Origin: JAJDZL01 sp965220665 | Lineage (GTDB): Bacteria > Pseudomonadota > Gammaproteobacteria > Arenicellales > JAJDZL01 | Direction of reading: 5' to 3' | Assembly (NCBI GenBank): GCA_965220665.1 | Contig: CBDCQQ010000005.1 | Location: forward strand, 2,170,001-2,234,000 | DNA: 64,000 nucleotides | Shown here: positions 60,491 to 64,000 of the stretch, one piece after another | How positions within the stretch are numbered: the stretch's first letter is position 1 | Layout of the letters: every line of letters starts with the position of its first letter | Position numbers and translations under genes: made by a program | Notes under the pieces: generated by a model | Told to the model about the DNA's origin: nothing | The model's database searches: none | Seen by the model: the letters and a program-made list of their open reading frames with translations, nothing else

Positions 60491-61966
60491 ATGGATTCAA
60501 CTGATCTTGAACGTCACGTGAATCGGCCAGGCCGCGCGGATTTGGTAAAACAGGTTCGGGAAAAAATAAACGAACTGAAAATCGATTACATTTACTATCA
60601 ATTTATTTCGGTTACTGGAAGAATTGTCGGAAAAGGTGTTCCTGCAGACCACTGGGAAACGGTTGCTGAGCGCGGATTTCAACTCGTCTACGGGTCAACC
60701 GCGAACCTGTTTATCGATCGTTATGGGGAATATATCGGCTACGGACCGGAAGCAATGGAGTTGGTCGGAATTCCCGATCCGGAAACTTTCTGCCAGCTGC
60801 CGTGGGACAAGCGAGTTGCGAGAGTCTATTGCACTTGCTTTAGAAATCGTGAAGAACGCGTTGATCCGGGTGCTCATTTGACATCGGACTGCCGAGGTAA
60901 CCTGCGTATTATTCACGACGAATTTTCGGAAAAACACAATGGCTTGCATTTGCGTCACGGAATGGAGCCTGAAATGATGTGGCTGAAACGTGGTGAAGAC
61001 GGAATGCCTGATGGAGGATTTTCCAATCCCTATTGCTACCATATCGACCAGTTTGAAAGCCTTCGACCGGTGTTCATGAAAGTCATTGAGTACTCCAGAT
61101 TCATGGGACTTGACATGATTCAGGGTGACCACGAAGATGCACCTGGTCAGTTGGAATTGAACTTCACCTATGATGACGCGATGAGAACCTGTGATCGCCT
61201 GTCAACCTACCGACAGATTTGTGCCCAGGTTGCCAGAGAGAATAATTTGATCGCTTGTTTTATGACCAAACCATTTATGGGTGTGTCGGCTAGTGGATGC
61301 CACACCAACATGTCCCTCTGGACTGGCGGAGAAGAGACACAAAATCATTTGGGTAACGACCCTTTGAATGGTATGGAAGGCTGTTACACGTATCGCAAGG
61401 GTGGTGAAAACAAGTTCATGCCGGATACAGATGACCAACAACTGCCCGGTCAGATTGGTCTTTATTCAGTCGCTGGTGTGATGAAGCACCTAGATGCGTT
61501 GACAGCGCTCGGTTGTTCAACGGTGAACTCCTATCGGCGTCTGTGGGATACTGGCTTCTGGGCTCCGGTTTACAAGGATTGGGGTTATCAGAACCGAACG
61601 ACCGCACTTCGAATTTCAGCTCCTGGACGATTTGAATTTCGGGCGGTTGACTCAATGGTTAATCCTTATCTGCTGTGCGGAGGATTGTTGAAAGCCTTTG
61701 ACGATGGTATCTCAAACGAATTGGACCCTGGTGAACCTGAAAATCGCAACATCTATGAGGCAATGGAAGAGGGTAAGGAAGTTACTAAATTGCCGATGTC
61801 ACTTGGTGAAGCGGTTGAAGCGCTCAAGAATGATGAAACGATCATGAGTGCGTTGCCGAATGAAATGGGCAAGGTCTTCCTCCATTACAAGGAAGATGAA
61901 TGGGCCAAGTTCATGGCAACCGTTACGAATTGGGATATGGAAACATATCTTGACTGTCTGCCATAA
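60491..61966 (+). CDS. Glutamine-synthetase-family enzyme (GlnT / gamma-glutamylmethylamide synthetase type)
   Basis: A 491-residue ATP-dependent gamma-glutamyl ligase; the start at 60491 has AGGGG eight bases upstream. Glutamine synthetase signatures: GDHEDAPGQLELNF, KPFMGVSASGCHTNMSLW, NSYRRLWD and GRFEFRAVDSMVNPYLL. The downstream glxBCD genes place it in the type-III group that uses ammonia, methylamine or other small amines as co-substrate. In methylamine users this enzyme makes gamma-glutamylmethylamide for N-methylglutamate synthase. Which amine is used here cannot be read from sequence. Confidence 0.85.
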   Translation: MDSTDLERHVNRPGRADLVKQVREKINELKIDYIYYQFISVTGRIVGKGVPADHWETVAERGFQLVYGSTANLFIDRYGEYIGYGPEAMELVGIPDPETFCQLPWDKRVARVYCTCFRNREERVDPGAHLTSDCRGNLRIIHDEFSEKHNGLHLRHGMEPEMMWLKRGEDGMPDGGFSNPYCYHIDQFESLRPVFMKVIEYSRFMGLDMIQGDHEDAPGQLELNFTYDDAMRTCDRLSTYRQICAQVARENNLIACFMTKPFMGVSASGCHTNMSLWTGGEETQNHLGNDPLNGMEGCYTYRKGGENKFMPDTDDQQLPGQIGLYSVAGVMKHLDALTALGCSTVNSYRRLWDTGFWAPVYKDWGYQNRTTALRISAPGRFEFRAVDSMVNPYLLCGGLLKAFDDGISNELDPGEPENRNIYEAMEEGKEVTKLPMSLGEAVEALKNDETIMSALPNEMGKVFLHYKEDEWAKFMATVTNWDMETYLDCLP

Positions 61967-61978
61967 GGAGTATCGGTA

Positions 61979-62923
61979 ATGTGTGGAATAGCTGGTCTCA
62001 TTCACCGGGGCAATACGGCAAATATTGGTAGCGAGTTGCTATCAATGCTGCAATCGCTGAAGCACCGCGGTCCCGATTCGACAGGTCTCGCCATGTACGG
62101 TTCTGTCAGCGACGGCAGTGAAAATGAATACGTCATGCGATACAAAGTCGCAGAAGGTGCAGACCTTGCGACTGGCTTTAAAATCCATGATGAAATAGCC
62201 GAGCGTTTCAATCTGGTCAGGAATCGATTGGCTGAATATGACGCAGTAGTCGTTTCTGTAGAAGACGCTACGCCTTATGCGCGCCGCTGTCGTTTCAGAT
62301 ACAGTGGCGATCTCAAAAGACTGGCTGATTATCTGGAAGATATCGAAGGCGTTGAGATTCTCTCCATTGGCAAGGCGTTGGAATTGATAAAAGATCTCGG
62401 TGATGCAAATACCGTTGGTGATCAATATCGTTTGAATCATTTCGAAGGCACGCATGCCATTGGTCATACCCGAATGGCAACTGAATCAGATGTAGACATT
62501 CGCTCTGCCCATCCCTACTGGGCCTATCCGTTTCTGGACGTCGCTGTGGTGCACAACGGCCAGTTGACCAATTACTGGAACTCTCGGCGAGCACTTGAGC
62601 GAAAAGGACATCGATTTATGTCAAATTGCGATTCAGAGTTGATAGCTGTTTACCTGGCGGATTCCATAGACCGTGGTGATGATCTTGAAGAGTCCATGAA
62701 TCGCTCTCTTAGCGAACTTGATGGTGTTTTCACTTATGTTGTCGCCACCGATGACAAGCTCGGAATGGCCAAAGACTATATGGCGGCCAAACCGATGGTA
62801 CTTTATGAGTCTGACGATTTTGTCGCACTTGCATCGGAAGAGGTTGCGATTCGTAGCGTATTTCCGCATGAAATTGAGACAATCGATCCATATGAAGGAG
62901 AGGTGAGAGTATGGCAGAGTTGA
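61979..62923 (+). CDS. glxB: Class II glutamine amidotransferase subunit (GlxB / MgsA type)
   Basis: A 314-residue N-terminal-nucleophile amidotransferase. Cys2 (MCGIAGLIHRG) is the nucleophile after Met removal; HRGPDSTG, GTHAIGHTRMATES and VVHNGQLTNYW form the glutamine site. It starts 12 bases after the GS-like gene and overlaps glxC by 13 bases. It transfers the amide nitrogen or amine from the ligase product to the GlxCD synthase. Confidence 0.88.
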   Translation: MCGIAGLIHRGNTANIGSELLSMLQSLKHRGPDSTGLAMYGSVSDGSENEYVMRYKVAEGADLATGFKIHDEIAERFNLVRNRLAEYDAVVVSVEDATPYARRCRFRYSGDLKRLADYLEDIEGVEILSIGKALELIKDLGDANTVGDQYRLNHFEGTHAIGHTRMATESDVDIRSAHPYWAYPFLDVAVVHNGQLTNYWNSRRALERKGHRFMSNCDSELIAVYLADSIDRGDDLEESMNRSLSELDGVFTYVVATDDKLGMAKDYMAAKPMVLYESDDFVALASEEVAIRSVFPHEIETIDPYEGEVRVWQS

Positions 62924-63741
62924 CATCAACGGGTTCAATGCATGCCGAAAAGCTTACCGGCAGAACTCAGCAGATTTTCTTTTCGGCGGTAGAATCCGAC
63001 CGACTCGCTTCTCCGCATGCGATCGATGTTGATTTTGACAAGCTAGTTGACATTGATGCAGAAGGTCGCAGTGCTCGCGAAGTCAATCAGGAGATTGCCG
63101 CGAGGATGCGTGAGGGTTATGGCACCATTACTGTGATGAATCCAGGCGCCAAGCACTCGCTAGGAGTCGGTATTCTGAATCGATTGAGACTCATCTTCAA
63201 AGGCAGTCTGGGATATTTTGGCTGTGGTCTCAGCGATGGACCAAATATTCAGATTTCGGGTCGAGTTGGCTGGTCTTGCGCCGAAAACATGATGTCTGGC
63301 ACGATTGTTATCCAAAAAAATGCAGGTTCGACTTTTGGTGCCGCCATCCGTGGAGGCGATCTAGTCTGTAAGGGCGATGTCGGTTCCAGAACCGGAATTG
63401 ATATGAAAGGTGGGACGATTATTGTTGGTGGTCGAACCGGTGCGTTCAGTGGCTTTATGATGCAGCGTGGTCGCATGATCGTTTTGGGAGATGCCGGTCC
63501 AAACCTAGGTGACTCAATGTACGACGGCATCATCTATGTCGGCGGCAAAATAGCGGGTTTGGGTGTCGATGCCGTTGATGCGGAGATGACCGAACTCGAA
63601 TGCAGTTGGATTAAGCGCAAGCTCGATCAGTACGGACTTGAAGCACCGAATGGTGTTGAAAATCTTCGAAAAATTGAATCGGGCAAACAGCTGTGGAACT
63701 ACGACAGTCTAGAACCGACTGAAAAGAAATTAGTTTTGTAA
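62911..63741 (+). CDS. glxC: Glutamate synthase GXGXG-domain subunit (GlxC / MgsB type)
   Basis: A 276-residue beta-helix protein equal to the C-terminal structural domain of GltB. Repeated G-x-x-G-x-x-x-G turns are clear: GVGILNRLRLIFKGSLGYFG, GGDLVCKGDVGSRTGI, GGTIIVGGRTGAFSGF and MIVLGDAGPNLGDSM. It overlaps glxB, so the two are coupled. It supports the interface with GlxD. Confidence 0.9.
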   Translation: MAELTSTGSMHAEKLTGRTQQIFFSAVESDRLASPHAIDVDFDKLVDIDAEGRSAREVNQEIAARMREGYGTITVMNPGAKHSLGVGILNRLRLIFKGSLGYFGCGLSDGPNIQISGRVGWSCAENMMSGTIVIQKNAGSTFGAAIRGGDLVCKGDVGSRTGIDMKGGTIIVGGRTGAFSGFMMQRGRMIVLGDAGPNLGDSMYDGIIYVGGKIAGLGVDAVDAEMTELECSWIKRKLDQYGLEAPNGVENLRKIESGKQLWNYDSLEPTEKKLVL

Positions 63742-63750
63742 GAGATAGGC

Positions 63751-64000
63751 ATGGAAACGAAATCGAAAACGACTCCACCAATGACGCCAGGAGTTTCCAG
63801 AAACACGAGTACTCTTGGTCGAAGTTCTATATTTCCACCCGAGGTCATTGATGATATTCATATCAAATCGGAACTTGGACGCTACCGTATGCGTGGCTTT
63901 TCACTGTTTAAGCCGATACCGACATTTGATGACCTTACGTTTTTACCGGGAACGCTCACTCGCTTCGTGATTGAAGGATACCGGGAACGCTGTATAACCA
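63751..64000 (+). CDS. glxD: FMN-binding glutamate synthase subunit, N-terminal part (GlxD / MgsC type)
   Basis: The first 83 codons of a gene cut by the window end. SELGRYRMRGFSLFKPIPTF and DDLTFLPGTLTRFVIEGYRE match the start of the GltB-like FMN domain. It begins nine bases after the glxC stop. The full protein would be about 440 residues and carry the flavin and iron-sulfur cluster. Confidence 0.88.
   Translation, partial: METKSKTTPPMTPGVSRNTSTLGRSSIFPPEVIDDIHIKSELGRYRMRGFSLFKPIPTFDDLTFLPGTLTRFVIEGYRERCIT

Noticed and set aside
1..64000. CRISPR arrays, tRNA or rRNA genes
   Set aside because: I found no regularly spaced repeats and no sequence recognisable as tRNA or rRNA on either strand; a covariance-model scan would be needed to exclude small RNAs.

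Overview
Organism. The window looks like a chromosomal segment of a marine-type, sulfur-oxidising gammaproteobacterium. It has a soxXYZAKB thiosulfate-oxidation cluster without soxCD inside the window, a dithiol SoxR/BigR-like repressor, radical-SAM genes resembling the LipS lipoyl-synthase pair, a 1600-residue NAD-glutamate dehydrogenase, and a GlnA-GlxBCD amine/glutamate module. Taxonomy is inference from gene content; there is no rRNA or other marker gene here.

Layout. 1-1.3 kb: two radical-SAM genes (LipS-like pair). 2-4.3 kb: an AbiE toxin-antitoxin pair with a large palindromic operator/promoter, then a second copy of the same operator/promoter in front of a decayed antitoxin fragment. 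4.5-9.8 kb: a PotABCD-type ABC importer and a convergent AraC-type regulator. 9.9-16.4 kb: nested mobile DNA. An IS1595-type element with an 8-bp target duplication sits beside an IS4-family element whose transposase is split by a three-recombinase RIT element. 16.4-19.4 kb: a secreted protein, hipBA with two operators, and decayed sequence. 19.7-24.5 kb: NAD-glutamate dehydrogenase. 24.5-28.6 kb: a sterol-desaturase-type gene cut in two by a 2.5-kb IS, with its TetR neighbour. 28.7-31.9 kb: transposase debris, an IS630 element, brnTA and an IS3 remnant.

31.9-40.0 kb: a bacterial microcompartment locus. It encodes an acylating aldehyde dehydrogenase, two tandem-domain shell proteins, one hexameric shell protein, one vertex protein and a small protein with a probable encapsulation helix. 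Next to it are a phosphotransferase-fold kinase, a class-III aminotransferase-fold enzyme and a short-chain dehydrogenase. This enzyme set matches the aminoacetone / 1-amino-2-propanol microcompartment (RMM type) known from Mycobacterium and Rhodococcus: ketone reduction, alcohol phosphorylation, PLP phospho-lyase to an aldehyde, then CoA acylation inside the shell. 40-42.9 kb: a lipoate-ligase-fold protein lacking the usual lysine, a Mug-type DNA glycosylase and a double-thioredoxin periplasmic protein. 43.3-44 kb: a HigBA/RelE-type pair whose operator covers the toxin start codon.

44.2-52 kb: a single-module reducing polyketide synthase (KS-AT-DH-MT-ER-KR-ACP) directly behind the SoxR-like repressor. 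52.5-58.9 kb: sox genes, a thioredoxin-like protein and a TolC-family protein. 59-64 kb: a DMT exporter, then a probable sigma-54 promoter driving glutamine-synthetase-family, glxB, glxC and glxD (cut by the window end).

How it fits together. The native backbone handles thiosulfate and amine/amino-acid nitrogen: importer, amine microcompartment, GlnA-Glx and glutamate dehydrogenase. Roughly 9.9-31.9 kb is an insertion hot spot with several IS elements and three toxin-antitoxin loci within or beside it. Two native genes or leaders there are visibly damaged (the desaturase and the region upstream of the microcompartment operon).
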